Position numbers and translations under genes: made by a program | The notes under the pieces: generated by a model | Told to the model about the DNA's origin: nothing | Databases searched by the model: none | What the model saw: only the letters and a program-made list of their open reading frames with translations | DNA from: Acidovorax soli | Lineage (GTDB): Bacteria > Pseudomonadota > Gammaproteobacteria > Burkholderiales > Burkholderiaceae_C | NCBI RefSeq assembly: GCF_014207955.1 | Contig: NZ_JACHLK010000005.1 | Coordinates: forward strand, 328,172-392,171 | Length of the DNA: 64,000 bases | Direction of reading: 5' to 3' | Shown here: positions 50,454 through 58,456 of the stretch, in pieces | How positions within the stretch are numbered: the stretch's first letter is position 1 | How the letters are laid out: every line of letters begins with the position of its first letter

Positions 50454-52574
50454 ATGCGCCAGCGCAGCCCCGGGGGCGCTTCGTCCGCAGCCGGCCAGAG
50501 CGCCGTGGAAAATGCCTATTCCTGGCGCCTGCACCGCATCCTGGCGCTGTATGTCTGCGGGGTGCTGGGCTTTCTGGCCCTCATGACCTGGGCCGAGCAC
50601 CAGGGCCTGTCGCGCCACTGGATCGGGCCCATCTTTCTCTTTCTCACCGTCATGGTCTACGCCGGCATCGGCGTCTATGGCCGCACCTCCGACCCTGAGG
50701 AATACTATGTTGCCGGGCGGCGCATACCGCCGCTGTACAACGGCATGGCCGCCGCAGCCGACTGGATGAGCGCGGCCTCGTTCATCAGCCTCTCGGGCGC
50801 GCTCTACCTGCAGGGCTTTGCCGGCACGCCGGGCCAGCCCGGCGGCCTGGCCTACCTGCTGGGCTGGACGGGGGGCTTTTGCCTCGTGGCCATGCTGATC
50901 GCGCCGCACCTGCGCGCCATGGGCCTGTACACCGTGCCCGATTTCTTCCATGTGCGCTTCGGCGGTCGCTGGCCGCGCGTGATCGCGGCGCTGGCGGCCG
51001 TGCTGTGCTCGTTCACCTACGTGGTGGCACAGATCTACGGTGTGGGGCTGATCGCCTCGCGCCTGACGGGCGTGCAGTTCGAGATCGGCATCATGCTCGG
51101 CCTGGGGGGGGTGCTGCTGTGCTCCTTCCTGGGTGGCATGCGCGCCATTACCTGGACGCAGGTCGCGCAGTACGTGGTGCTGCTGCTGGCCTTTCTGATC
51201 CCCGTGTCCTGGCTGGCCTACAAGCAGCTGGGCAGCCCGCTGGCCCCGGTGGCCTACGGCGCGCAGATCACCAAGATCGCCGACCTGGAGGCGCAACTGC
51301 TCGATTCGCCCGCCGAGAACCAGGTGGTGCAGATCTACCGCGAGCGCGCGCTGGAGTTCGAGGAGCGCCTGAAGGACGTGGAGGCTGCCCTGGAGCGCGA
51401 GCGCGAGAAGGGGCGCGAGCGCATCCGCACCCTGCGCGCGCAGAATGCCGACGTCGGGCTCATCGTGCTGGCCAGCCGCGACCTGGCAGCCCTGCCGCGC
51501 GACCCCGCCGCCGCGCGCGAGCGCTGGACGCGCGAGATGCAGGAGAACTACGAGCGCGCCCGCCCTTTGGGCGGCCTGCCTCAGCACAGCCAAGCCTTTG
51601 CCGGCGACCCCGACGGCACGCCCGAGGAGCAGCGCGAGTTCGATCTGAGCCGGCGCAATTTCATGGCGCTGATGTTCTGCCTCATGGTGGGCACGGCGGG
51701 CCTGCCGCACCTGCTCACGCGCTACTACACCTCGCCCACGGTCTCGGGCGCGCGCGCCTCGGTGGGCTGGTCGCTGTTCTTCATTGCCCTCTTGTACCTG
51801 AGCGCGCCGGCGCTCGCCGTGCTCGTGAAGTTCGAGGTCATGCACAACCTGGTGGGCAGCAGCTTCGAGGCGCTGCCCAACTGGATGGCGCAGTGGGCGC
51901 GGGTCGATGCCTCGCTGCTGTCCATCGAGGATGTCAATGGCGATGGCATCGTGCAGTTTGCCGAGATCCGGCTTGGGGCCGACCTCATCATGCTGGCCAC
52001 GCCCGAACTCGGGGGCCTGCCCTATGTGGTCTCGGGCCTGGTGGCGGCCGGCGGCTTGGCGGCAGCGCTGTCCACGGCCGACGGGCTTTTGCTCACCATC
52101 AGCAATGCGCTGGTGCGTGACCTGTATTTCCAGGGCTCGGACCGCCAGGCCTCGCCCGAGCAGCGCGTGATCCTCACCAAGTTCGCGCTGCTGGCGGTGG
52201 CCTTGTCGGCGGCCTTTGTGGCGGCGCTCAAGCCGGCCGAGATCCTGCCCATGGTCTCGGCCTCGTTCTCGCTGGCGGCCTCGGCCTTCGTGCCGGTGAT
52301 GGTGCTCGGGATCTTCTGGCGCGGCACCACGCGCCAGGGGGCGGTGGCAGGCATGCTTGCGGGCCTGGGCGTGGCGGTGTACTACATGCTCTCGCATGTG
52401 GTGGCCCTGAAGGCGCTGCTGCCCGCCTGGCTGCTGGCCGACGGGCTGTGGTTCGGCATCCAGCCCATCTCGGCCGGGGTCTTCGGGGTGCCGGTGGGCC
52501 TGCTCGTGGCGCTGGTGGTCAGCCGCATCACGCGGCCCGCGCCCGAGTTGCCGCGCGTGCGCATCGAAATCTGA
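50454..52574 (+). CDS. Sodium:solute symporter (VC_2705 type) with cytosolic/periplasmic insertion and EF-hand-like loop
   Basis: Predicted 706 aa, longer than typical ~550-aa acetate symporters. The SSS core is visible (EEYYVAGRRIPPLYNGMAAAADWMSAASFISLSGALY; FHVRFGGRWPRVIAALAAVLCSFTYVVAQIYGVG; GLAAALSTADGLLLTISNALVRDLYF). Residues about 277-400 form a charged insertion with a coiled coil (ERALEFEERLKDVEAALEREREKGRERIRTLRAQ). Residues 493-504 read DVNGDGIVQFAE, a canonical EF-hand calcium loop with Asp/Asn/Asp at positions 1, 3 and 5, Gly at 6 and Glu at 12. It probably takes up a carboxylate with Na+. The adjacent PEP synthase suggests a gluconeogenic substrate such as acetate, lactate or pyruvate. 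Confidence 0.9.
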   Translation: MRQRSPGGASSAAGQSAVENAYSWRLHRILALYVCGVLGFLALMTWAEHQGLSRHWIGPIFLFLTVMVYAGIGVYGRTSDPEEYYVAGRRIPPLYNGMAAAADWMSAASFISLSGALYLQGFAGTPGQPGGLAYLLGWTGGFCLVAMLIAPHLRAMGLYTVPDFFHVRFGGRWPRVIAALAAVLCSFTYVVAQIYGVGLIASRLTGVQFEIGIMLGLGGVLLCSFLGGMRAITWTQVAQYVVLLLAFLIPVSWLAYKQLGSPLAPVAYGAQITKIADLEAQLLDSPAENQVVQIYRERALEFEERLKDVEAALEREREKGRERIRTLRAQNADVGLIVLASRDLAALPRDPAAARERWTREMQENYERARPLGGLPQHSQAFAGDPDGTPEEQREFDLSRRNFMALMFCLMVGTAGLPHLLTRYYTSPTVSGARASVGWSLFFIALLYLSAPALAVLVKFEVMHNLVGSSFEALPNWMAQWARVDASLLSIEDVNGDGIVQFAEIRLGADLIMLATPELGGLPYVVSGLVAAGGLAAALSTADGLLLTISNALVRDLYFQGSDRQASPEQRVILTKFALLAVALSAAFVAALKPAEILPMVSASFSLAASAFVPVMVLGIFWRGTTRQGAVAGMLAGLGVAVYYMLSHVVALKALLPAWLLADGLWFGIQPISAGVFGVPVGLLVALVVSRITRPAPELPRVRIEI

Positions 52575-52746
52575 GCGCCCTCCCTTCGCGGCGCGTCCCT
52601 GCGTGAGGCCGGCAAATAAGCCGCGCCCGCGAAGGGGCATGGAAAAACCCGACTGTTCAACGGGCCGCAAACGTGACACCCTGTAAACAGGCTGCAAGAC
52701 AGCAGCCGTTCACGGTAGCTGGTTTCAGAGATTTCGGGGGAGATAC

Positions 52747-53289
52747 ATGGTTCTTGTCAAAACACAGGCGGGGCAGGAGGCGCTCAAGGACCGCCACGGT
52801 GGTTTGACCTCACGGCAGCGTTCGGCCTTCATCCTGTTCGATGGCAAGCGTTCCACGGGCGAGGTGCTGGCCGCCACGGCGGCCATGGGCATCACGCAGG
52901 ACGACGTGCAGGCCATGATCGCCCAGGGCCTGCTGGAGCCCCTGTCGAGCAGCGGCGCCGGGGCCGCGGTGGCGGCCGCAGCAGCCGCCAAGGGCAGTGG
53001 CCAGGCGGTGGTGGCCGCAGCGGCGGCCCAGGCGTCCAGCACCTCGTTCGAGGCCACGGTGGCCATGGAAGCCGTGCAGGGCAGCGGGCGCTCCGACCAG
53101 CAGCGTTACAAGGATGCCTACCCCATTGCCACCGAGCTCACGGCCGGCCTGGGCCTGCGGGGCTTTCGCCTGAACCTGGCGGTGGAGGGCGCGGGCAGCT
53201 TCTCCGACCTGGCGGCGCTGGCGCCCAAGATCCGCGAGGCGGTGGGCGACGCCAAATTCGCCCGGCTCGACAAAGCCCTCTTCGACTGA
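52747..53289 (+). CDS. Hypothetical protein with Ala-rich linker
   Basis: Predicted 180 aa. Three parts are visible. An N-terminal winged-helix-like region (residues 1-65, LTSRQRSAFILFDGKRSTGEVLAATAAMGITQDDVQAMIAQGLLEPL) looks like a short DNA- or protein-binding fold. A low-complexity Ala/Gly/Ser linker (about 66-100) follows. A C-terminal helical domain (RYKDAYPIATELTAGLGLRGFRLNLAVEGAGSFSDLAALAPKIREAVGDAKFARL) completes it. I do not recognise a family with known function. It stands alone, with 172 bases upstream and a terminator downstream. Codon use is like its neighbours. Confidence 0.8.
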   Translation: MVLVKTQAGQEALKDRHGGLTSRQRSAFILFDGKRSTGEVLAATAAMGITQDDVQAMIAQGLLEPLSSSGAGAAVAAAAAAKGSGQAVVAAAAAQASSTSFEATVAMEAVQGSGRSDQQRYKDAYPIATELTAGLGLRGFRLNLAVEGAGSFSDLAALAPKIREAVGDAKFARLDKALFD

Positions 53290-53312
53290 GGCCGGTTTCA
53301 CCCGGCCATGAA

Positions 53313-53337
53313 AAAGCGGCCCGCAGGCCGCTTTGTT
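53313..53337. terminator. Bidirectional terminator between the 180-aa protein and FKBP genes
   Basis: AAAGCGGCC (53313-53321) pairs with GGCCGCTTT (53326-53334) around CGCA. Five A residues lie on the left and TTTGTTGTT on the right, so it can end both convergent transcripts. Confidence 0.8.
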
Positions 53338-53353
53338 GTTGGGTCCGCTGCGA

Positions 53354-53713
53354 TCAGCGGCCGACCTTGAGCAGTTCCACGTCGAACTTGAGCGTGGCGT
53401 TCGGGGGAATCACGCCGCCCGCACCGCGCGCGCCGTAGCCCAGGGAGGCGGGGATGATCAGCGTGCGCTGGCCGCCGATCTTCATGCCTTGCACGCCTTC
53501 GTCCCAGCCCTTGATGACCATGCCGGCGCCCAGCGAGAACTCGAAGGGGTCGTTGCGGTCGCGGCTGGAGTCGAACTTGGCGCCTTGCTCGCCGTTGTTG
53601 TAGAGCCAGCCGGTGTAGTGCACCGAGACGTTCTGGCCCTTGGTGGCTTCTGCGCCGTCGCCCACTTGGGTGTCTTCGTACTGCAGGCCGGATGCGGTGG
53701 TGGTGAGTGCCAT
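53354..53713 (-). CDS. FKBP-type peptidyl-prolyl cis-trans isomerase
   Basis: Predicted 119 aa, a single FKBP domain with no signal peptide, so cytoplasmic. The FK506-pocket residues are in place: VSVHYTGWLYNNGEQGAKFDSSRDRNDPFEFSLGAGMVIKGWDEGVQGMKIGGQRTLIIPASLGYGARGAGGVIPPNATLKFDVELLKV. It speeds isomerisation of prolyl bonds during folding. Stand-alone gene, convergent with the unknown 180-aa protein. Confidence 0.95.
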   Translation of the reverse strand: MALTTTASGLQYEDTQVGDGAEATKGQNVSVHYTGWLYNNGEQGAKFDSSRDRNDPFEFSLGAGMVIKGWDEGVQGMKIGGQRTLIIPASLGYGARGAGGVIPPNATLKFDVELLKVGR

Positions 53714-53782
53714 GGAAATCCTCGGGGAGTCGTTGGGGGGAGCCGGGCGGGGTGGGTCCGGCCCGAAAAGGGCTGATTTTAC

Positions 53783-54097
53783 TTAGGCGACCGGCTTCTT
53801 CACGCGGCCGGCCACCCAGCGCGTGGCAAAGGCCTGCACATCGCTCAGGCGCTTGAGCAGGTCGGTGCCCGAAGGGGTCACGGTGTAGCCGTCGCTGCCG
53901 TGGTCGACCAGACCGGCCTCGCGCAGCTCCTTGATGCGGGTGTTCAGGGTGTTGGGGGTGATGCCGCCCACGCTGTCCTGCAGCAGGCGGAAGGTCTGGG
54001 GGTGTCCGTCACGCAGGGCCCACAGCACACGCAGCGCATAGCGGCATTCCAGCCGCTCGAACAGCTGGTTGATGGCGAAATTTTCCTTGGAGCTCAT
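53783..54097 (-). CDS. HxlR-like winged helix-turn-helix regulator
   Basis: Predicted 104 aa. The start is ATG 54097 (MSSKENFAINQLF) preceded by AAGGAGA; the much longer open frame upstream is an antisense shadow of the methyltransferase gene. CRYALRVLWALRDGHPQTFRLLQDSVGGITPNTLNTRIKELREAGLVDHGSDGYTVTPSGTDLLKRL is a typical HxlR/PadR-size winged helix. A lone Cys at residue 18 sits where redox-sensing HxlR members have one. It is divergent from the methyltransferase gene and could control it. Confidence 0.85.
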   Translation of the reverse strand: MSSKENFAINQLFERLECRYALRVLWALRDGHPQTFRLLQDSVGGITPNTLNTRIKELREAGLVDHGSDGYTVTPSGTDLLKRLSDVQAFATRWVAGRVKKPVA

Positions 54098-54169
54098 GCA
54101 AGCTTCTCCTTGCGCGGTGGGTGTGGAAAGCAGTCGCGGCCCGCCGGACACTGCCCGCAAGACGCTGCC

Positions 54170-54198
54170 AATATAGCTTGGAAACGATTTTGCTACAA
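54170..54198 (-). promoter_or_regulatory. Candidate promoter of the HxlR-like gene
   Basis: On the minus strand TTGTAG (54198-54193) and TATATT (54175-54170) are 17 bases apart, in an AT-rich patch unlike the surrounding GC-rich sequence. The start codon is 73 bases downstream. The -35 matches poorly (3 of 6). Confidence 0.4.
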
Positions 54199-54340
54199 GT
54201 TTAATAGCTCTGAATGCAGCACTGATATGCACCAACCCCGTGAATTGGGGGTCTTTTTTGCGAAGTGTTGCGGCACTGCCACGGCCGGCTGGGGCAGGTA
54301 GCATTCCGGCCTTGGCGGCGCACCGCCTTGGGAGGAATTC

Positions 54341-55207
54341 ATGGAATACAAGCACTTGCACGAGGCCAACCGGCTGTCCTGGAACGCGGCCACCCGTGCC
54401 CACAACCGCCACAAGGGCGACCAGGCCGCCTTTTTCCGGGCCGGGGGCTCGCCGCTGTTCCCGGAGGAGCTTGCGCTGCTGGGTGACCTGCAAGGCCAGG
54501 CCGTGCTGCACCTGCAGTGCAATGCGGGGCAGGACAGCCTGGGCATCGCCCGGTTGGGCGCCCGGGTGACCGGCGTGGACATCTCGGACGAGGCCATCAC
54601 CTTTGCCCGGGCGCTGTCGGACGCCAGCGGCATCGCCGCCGAGTTCGTGCGCTCGGATGTGTACGACTATTTCGACGGGCTGGCGGCTGCGGGAGGGCAG
54701 GGCGGGTCGTTCGACACCGTGTTCAGCTCCTACGGCACCCTCTGCTGGTTGTCGGACCTGGCGCGCTGGGCGCGCGGCGTGGCGGCAGCGCTGCGCCCGG
54801 GCGGGCGCTTCGTGTTCGTGGAGTTCCACCCCGCGGCCCTGGTGTTCGACCCGCAGTGGCAGCCCCGCTACGACTACTTCAACGACGCCCCGGTGCACGA
54901 GGCTGGGGTGGGCGACTATGTGGGTGAAACACAGAATGCGCGGGAGGATCCGCAGGCCTCTGCATCGGAGGCATTCACCAACCCCCACCCCAGCCATGAG
55001 TTCGCTTGGGGCCTGGGCCGCGTGGTGGCGGCGCTGCTGGCGGCCGGCCTGCGGCTGGAGGCGCTCGAGGAGTATCCCTACATGAACGGCTGGTGCGCCT
55101 TCGAGGGCATGCAGGACCTGGGCGGCCGGCGCTGGGGCATGCCGCCGGGCATGGCGCGCATGCCGCTGATGTACTCCCTGGTGGCACGCCGGCCGGAAAG
55201 CGCCTAG
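54341..55207 (+). CDS. Class I SAM-dependent methyltransferase
   Basis: Predicted 288 aa. Motif I is the variant VLHLQCNAGQDSLGIARLGARVTGVDISDEAI (about 60-90), and the post-motif FDTVFSSYGTLCWLSDLARWARGVAAALRPGGRFVFVEFHP is clear, as in Methyltransf_25/UbiE-like enzymes. The Cys-Asn in place of the usual G-x-G (LQCNAGQDS) is a known subgroup variant. Substrate unknown. A GGAGG site precedes the ATG. Its stop overlaps by four bases the stop of the convergent LysR gene. Confidence 0.9.
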   Translation: MEYKHLHEANRLSWNAATRAHNRHKGDQAAFFRAGGSPLFPEELALLGDLQGQAVLHLQCNAGQDSLGIARLGARVTGVDISDEAITFARALSDASGIAAEFVRSDVYDYFDGLAAAGGQGGSFDTVFSSYGTLCWLSDLARWARGVAAALRPGGRFVFVEFHPAALVFDPQWQPRYDYFNDAPVHEAGVGDYVGETQNAREDPQASASEAFTNPHPSHEFAWGLGRVVAALLAAGLRLEALEEYPYMNGWCAFEGMQDLGGRRWGMPPGMARMPLMYSLVARRPESA

Positions 55208-56100
55208 GCACGCGCCGCCAGGTGGTCCACCAGCAGGCGGGCCGCCGGGGTGAGGGCGTCGGGCCCGCGCCAGCACAGGGCAAAGCGCCGGTCGGCCCAG
55301 AGGTCGGACAGGTCGACGATGCGCACCGGCGCGGTCTCGGCAAACGGCGCAGCCACTTCGCGCGGCACCACGCTGATGGCCAGGTTGGCGCGCACCACAC
55401 GCAGTGCCGCGTCGAAGTTGGACACCTGCACCCGGTGCGCCAGGGCCTTGCCCTCCACGGCGGCGGCCCGGGTCAGCAGCACCTGCACGGCGCTCAGCGC
55501 CGGCATGCTCACGAATTCGTGCTCCAGCACGTCGGCAAAGCGCACGTTTGCCTGCTGTGCCACGGGGTGGCTGGCATGGGCCACGATGGCCAGGTGGTCG
55601 TGCCGGTAGCTGCAGGTGGAAAGACCCGTGAGGTCGGCCGCATCCCAGCAGATGCCGATGGAGGCGCTGCCCTCACGGATGCCGCGCACCACGTCGGGGC
55701 TCACCCGCTCTTCCATGCTGACCTGGATGTCGCGGTGCGCCGGGTCCTGCAAGAAGGCGGCCACGTCTTCGGCCAGCGACTCGGCCATCACCGAGGCTGT
55801 GGCCAGCACGCGCACATGGCCCTTGATGCCGGTGGCAAACGCCGCCATGTCGCGCTCGATGCGGCCCACGCTGGCCAGCATGGCGCGCGCATGCTCGAGC
55901 AGGGTCTCGCCCGCAGGGGTAGGTGCCATGCCGTGGCGCTTGCGCACCAGCAGGGGTGTGCCCACCGTGTCTTCGAGCTGCGCCAGCCGCTTGCTCACGG
56001 CCGAGCCGACGATGGACTCCTGCTCGGCCGCGCGCGCGATGTTGCGGTGCTCGCACACGGCCACGAAGAGCTTGAGGGTTTGCAGATCGAGCGGGCGCAT
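55204..56100 (-). CDS. LysR-family transcriptional regulator
   Basis: Predicted 298 aa from ATG 56100. The N-terminal helix-turn-helix (LQTLKLFVAVCEHRNIARAAEQESIVGSAVSKRLAQLEDTVGTPLLVRKRHGMAPTPAGETLLEHA) and a periplasmic-binding-like effector domain are intact. It is divergent from the HMG-CoA lyase gene, 111 bases away, the standard layout for a LysR activator of a catabolic operon. The intergenic region has an AT-rich TTCTGTTTGGGAATTTTAAG stretch that may hold its site. Confidence 0.93.
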   Translation of the reverse strand: MRPLDLQTLKLFVAVCEHRNIARAAEQESIVGSAVSKRLAQLEDTVGTPLLVRKRHGMAPTPAGETLLEHARAMLASVGRIERDMAAFATGIKGHVRVLATASVMAESLAEDVAAFLQDPAHRDIQVSMEERVSPDVVRGIREGSASIGICWDAADLTGLSTCSYRHDHLAIVAHASHPVAQQANVRFADVLEHEFVSMPALSAVQVLLTRAAAVEGKALAHRVQVSNFDAALRVVRANLAISVVPREVAAPFAETAPVRIVDLSDLWADRRFALCWRGPDALTPAARLLVDHLAARA

Positions 56101-56211
56101 GGAGTGACCAGATATTCTGTTTGGGAATTTTAAGTGTTCCAAAATTGAGATCACATGGTGTCGTGGAATTTCTAGAATCCAGCCATCTCCTGAATCCCCA
56201 CCCAGAACCCC

Positions 56212-57135
56212 ATGTCCCCAGCCACCGTCATCCGCGAAGTCGGCCTGCGCGACGGCCTGCAAAGCATCGCCACCATCGTCTCCACCGCACACAAGATCGA
56301 ATGGCTCAACGCCGCCTATGCCGCGGGCCAGCGCGAGATCGAGGTCGGTTCCTTCGTGCCGGCGCGCCTCTTGCCCCAACTGGCCGATACGGTCGAGGTG
56401 CTGGCCCATGCGCTCACGCTGCAGGGCCTCACGGCCTCGGTGCTGGTGCCCAACCTCCAGGGGGCTGAGCGCGCGATCGACAGCGGCGCCCACCTCATGG
56501 TGGTGCCCCTGTCGGCCAGCCATGCCCACAGCCTGGCCAATCTGCGCAAGACGCCCGACGAGGTGGTGGCCGAGGTGGCGCGCATCCGCGCCGCGCGCGA
56601 TGCCGCGGGCTCGCGCACCCTGATCGAAGGCGGCGTGGGCACGGCCTTTGGCTGCACGCTGCAGGGCGAGGTCGCCGAGAGCGAGGTGCTGCGCCTGATG
56701 CAGGCCCTGCTCGATGCCGGCGCCGACCGCGTGAGCCTGGCCGACACCGTGGGCTATGCCGACCCGGTGGGCGTGCAGCGCCTGTTCGAGAAAGCCCGCG
56801 CCCTGGTGGGCGAGCGCCTGGCCTGCGCGCATTTCCACGACACGCGCGGCATGGGGCTGGCCAATGCCTATGCGGCCTGGCAGACCGGTATCACGCGCTT
56901 CGACGCCTGCCTGGCCGGTATCGGCGGCTGCCCGCACGCGCCGGGCGCCAGCGGCAATGTCACGACCGAAGACCTGGCCTTCATGCTGGAGCGCATGGGC
57001 GTGGCCACCGGCCTCGACGTGCCTGCGCTGCTGGCCCTGCGCCAGCGGGTGCAGGGCTGGCTGGTCGGCGAGACCCTGCACGGCACGCTGTGGCAGGCCG
57101 GGCTGCCGCGTACCCTGGCCCCCGCCCTGGCCTGA
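56212..57135 (+). CDS. Hydroxymethylglutaryl-CoA lyase family protein
   Basis: Predicted 307 aa, normal for HMG-CoA lyase. The start IREVGLRDGLQS contains the catalytic Arg and metal-binding Asp. FHDTRGMGLANAYAAW gives the metal His residues region and GIGGCPHAPGASGNVTTEDLAFML the active-site Cys240 loop. The reaction is cleavage of (S)-3-hydroxy-3-methylglutaryl-CoA (or a related acyl-CoA such as citramalyl-CoA) to acetyl-CoA and a keto acid. It starts the operon with a CoA transferase and a Bug receptor. Confidence 0.92.
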   Translation: MSPATVIREVGLRDGLQSIATIVSTAHKIEWLNAAYAAGQREIEVGSFVPARLLPQLADTVEVLAHALTLQGLTASVLVPNLQGAERAIDSGAHLMVVPLSASHAHSLANLRKTPDEVVAEVARIRAARDAAGSRTLIEGGVGTAFGCTLQGEVAESEVLRLMQALLDAGADRVSLADTVGYADPVGVQRLFEKARALVGERLACAHFHDTRGMGLANAYAAWQTGITRFDACLAGIGGCPHAPGASGNVTTEDLAFMLERMGVATGLDVPALLALRQRVQGWLVGETLHGTLWQAGLPRTLAPALA

Positions 57136-57155
57136 ACCGTTTATCGTCCTGCCCC

Positions 57156-58376
57156 ATGAATGCTCCTTTGAATCCTGCTTCCGTCCCTGCTGCAGCGCTG
57201 CCCCTGGCCGGCATCCGCGTGGTCGAGTTCACCCACATGGTCATGGGCCCCACCTGTGGCATGGTGCTGGCCGACCTGGGGGCCGAGGTCATCAAGGTCG
57301 AACCGGTGGACGGCGACCGCACGCGCCACCTGCTGGGTGCGGGCGCCGGCTTTTTCCCCATGTTCAACCGCAACAAGAAGAGCATTGCGCTCGACCTGCG
57401 CAAACGCGAGGGGCTGGAAGTGGCGATCCGCCTGGCCTCGTCGGCCGACGTGGTGGCGCAGAACTTCAAGCCCGGCGTGATGGCCAAGTATGGGCTCGAC
57501 TACACGGCTTTGTCGCGCCTGAACGAGCGCCTGGTCTATGTGAACCATGCGGGCTTTCTGCCCGGGCCGTACGAGCACCGCACGGCTCTGGACGAGGTGG
57601 TGCAGATGATGGGTGGCCTGGCCTACATGACCGGGCGCCCGGGCGACCCGCTGCGCGCGGGCAGCAGCGTCAACGACATCATGGGCGGCATGTTCGGCGC
57701 CATCGGTGCCATGGCCGCGCTCATGCAGCGCACCACCACCGGCCGCGGGCAGGAGGTGGACTCGGCCCTGTTCGAGAACAATGTCTTCCTCGTGGGCCAG
57801 CACATGATGCAGTACGCCGTCACGGGCCAGCCCGCCGCGCCCATGCCCGAGCGCATTTCCTCCTGGGCCGTGTACGACGTGTTCAGCGTGAAGGATGGCG
57901 GCCAGATCTTCCTGGCCGCGGTGAGCGATGCGCAGTGGCTCAGCTTCTGCGATGCCATGGGTTATGCCGACCTCAAGGCCGACGCCGGCCTGGCCAGCAA
58001 CAACGACCGCGTGCGCGCCCGCGCCACGCTGCTGCCCGAGCTGCGCCAGCGCCTGGCGTTGCACACGGCCGAGGAGTTGTCGGCCATCTTTGAGCGCCAT
58101 GGCCTGCCGTTCGCACCCATCATGCGGCCTGAGCAACTGTTCGACGACCCGCACCTGAACGCCACGGGCGGCCTGGCCGAGGTCGCGCTGCCCGATGGCG
58201 AGCGTGCCGGCAGCACGGCGCGCGTGGCCCTCATGCCGCTGCGCATGGATGGCCAGCGCATGCCTGTGCGCATGGACCCGCCGCAACTGGGCCAGCACAC
58301 GGCCGAGCTGCTGGCCGGCCTGGGCTATACGCCGGCCCAGGTGCAGGCCCTGCACGAGAATGCCGCCGTGGCCTGA
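57156..58376 (+). CDS. CaiB/BaiF (class III) CoA-transferase
   Basis: Predicted 406 aa from ATG 57156. LAGIRVVEFTHMVMGPTCGMVLADLGAEVIKVEPVDGDRTR and FNRNKKSIALDLRKREG are family hallmarks. The catalytic Asp is probably D174 in SVNDIMGGMFGA. These enzymes move CoA from a donor such as succinyl-CoA to a free carboxylate. One member, mammalian SUGCT, accepts 3-hydroxy-3-methylglutarate, which suits the HMG-CoA-lyase partner 20 bases upstream. The actual acid is not proven. Confidence 0.93.
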   Translation: MNAPLNPASVPAAALPLAGIRVVEFTHMVMGPTCGMVLADLGAEVIKVEPVDGDRTRHLLGAGAGFFPMFNRNKKSIALDLRKREGLEVAIRLASSADVVAQNFKPGVMAKYGLDYTALSRLNERLVYVNHAGFLPGPYEHRTALDEVVQMMGGLAYMTGRPGDPLRAGSSVNDIMGGMFGAIGAMAALMQRTTTGRGQEVDSALFENNVFLVGQHMMQYAVTGQPAAPMPERISSWAVYDVFSVKDGGQIFLAAVSDAQWLSFCDAMGYADLKADAGLASNNDRVRARATLLPELRQRLALHTAEELSAIFERHGLPFAPIMRPEQLFDDPHLNATGGLAEVALPDGERAGSTARVALMPLRMDGQRMPVRMDPPQLGQHTAELLAGLGYTPAQVQALHENAAVA

Positions 58377-58456
58377 TTTTTCCCGCTCCCGCCCGGGCCT
58401 GAACGCAGCGGCAGTCTGCGTGCCCTGGGTGGTCCTTCCCTTCAGGAGACAAGACC

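Noticed and set aside
53783..55276. 497-codon frame containing the HxlR-like regulator
   Set aside because: Only the last 104 codons make a sensible protein with a ribosome site; the upstream part is antisense to the methyltransferase.
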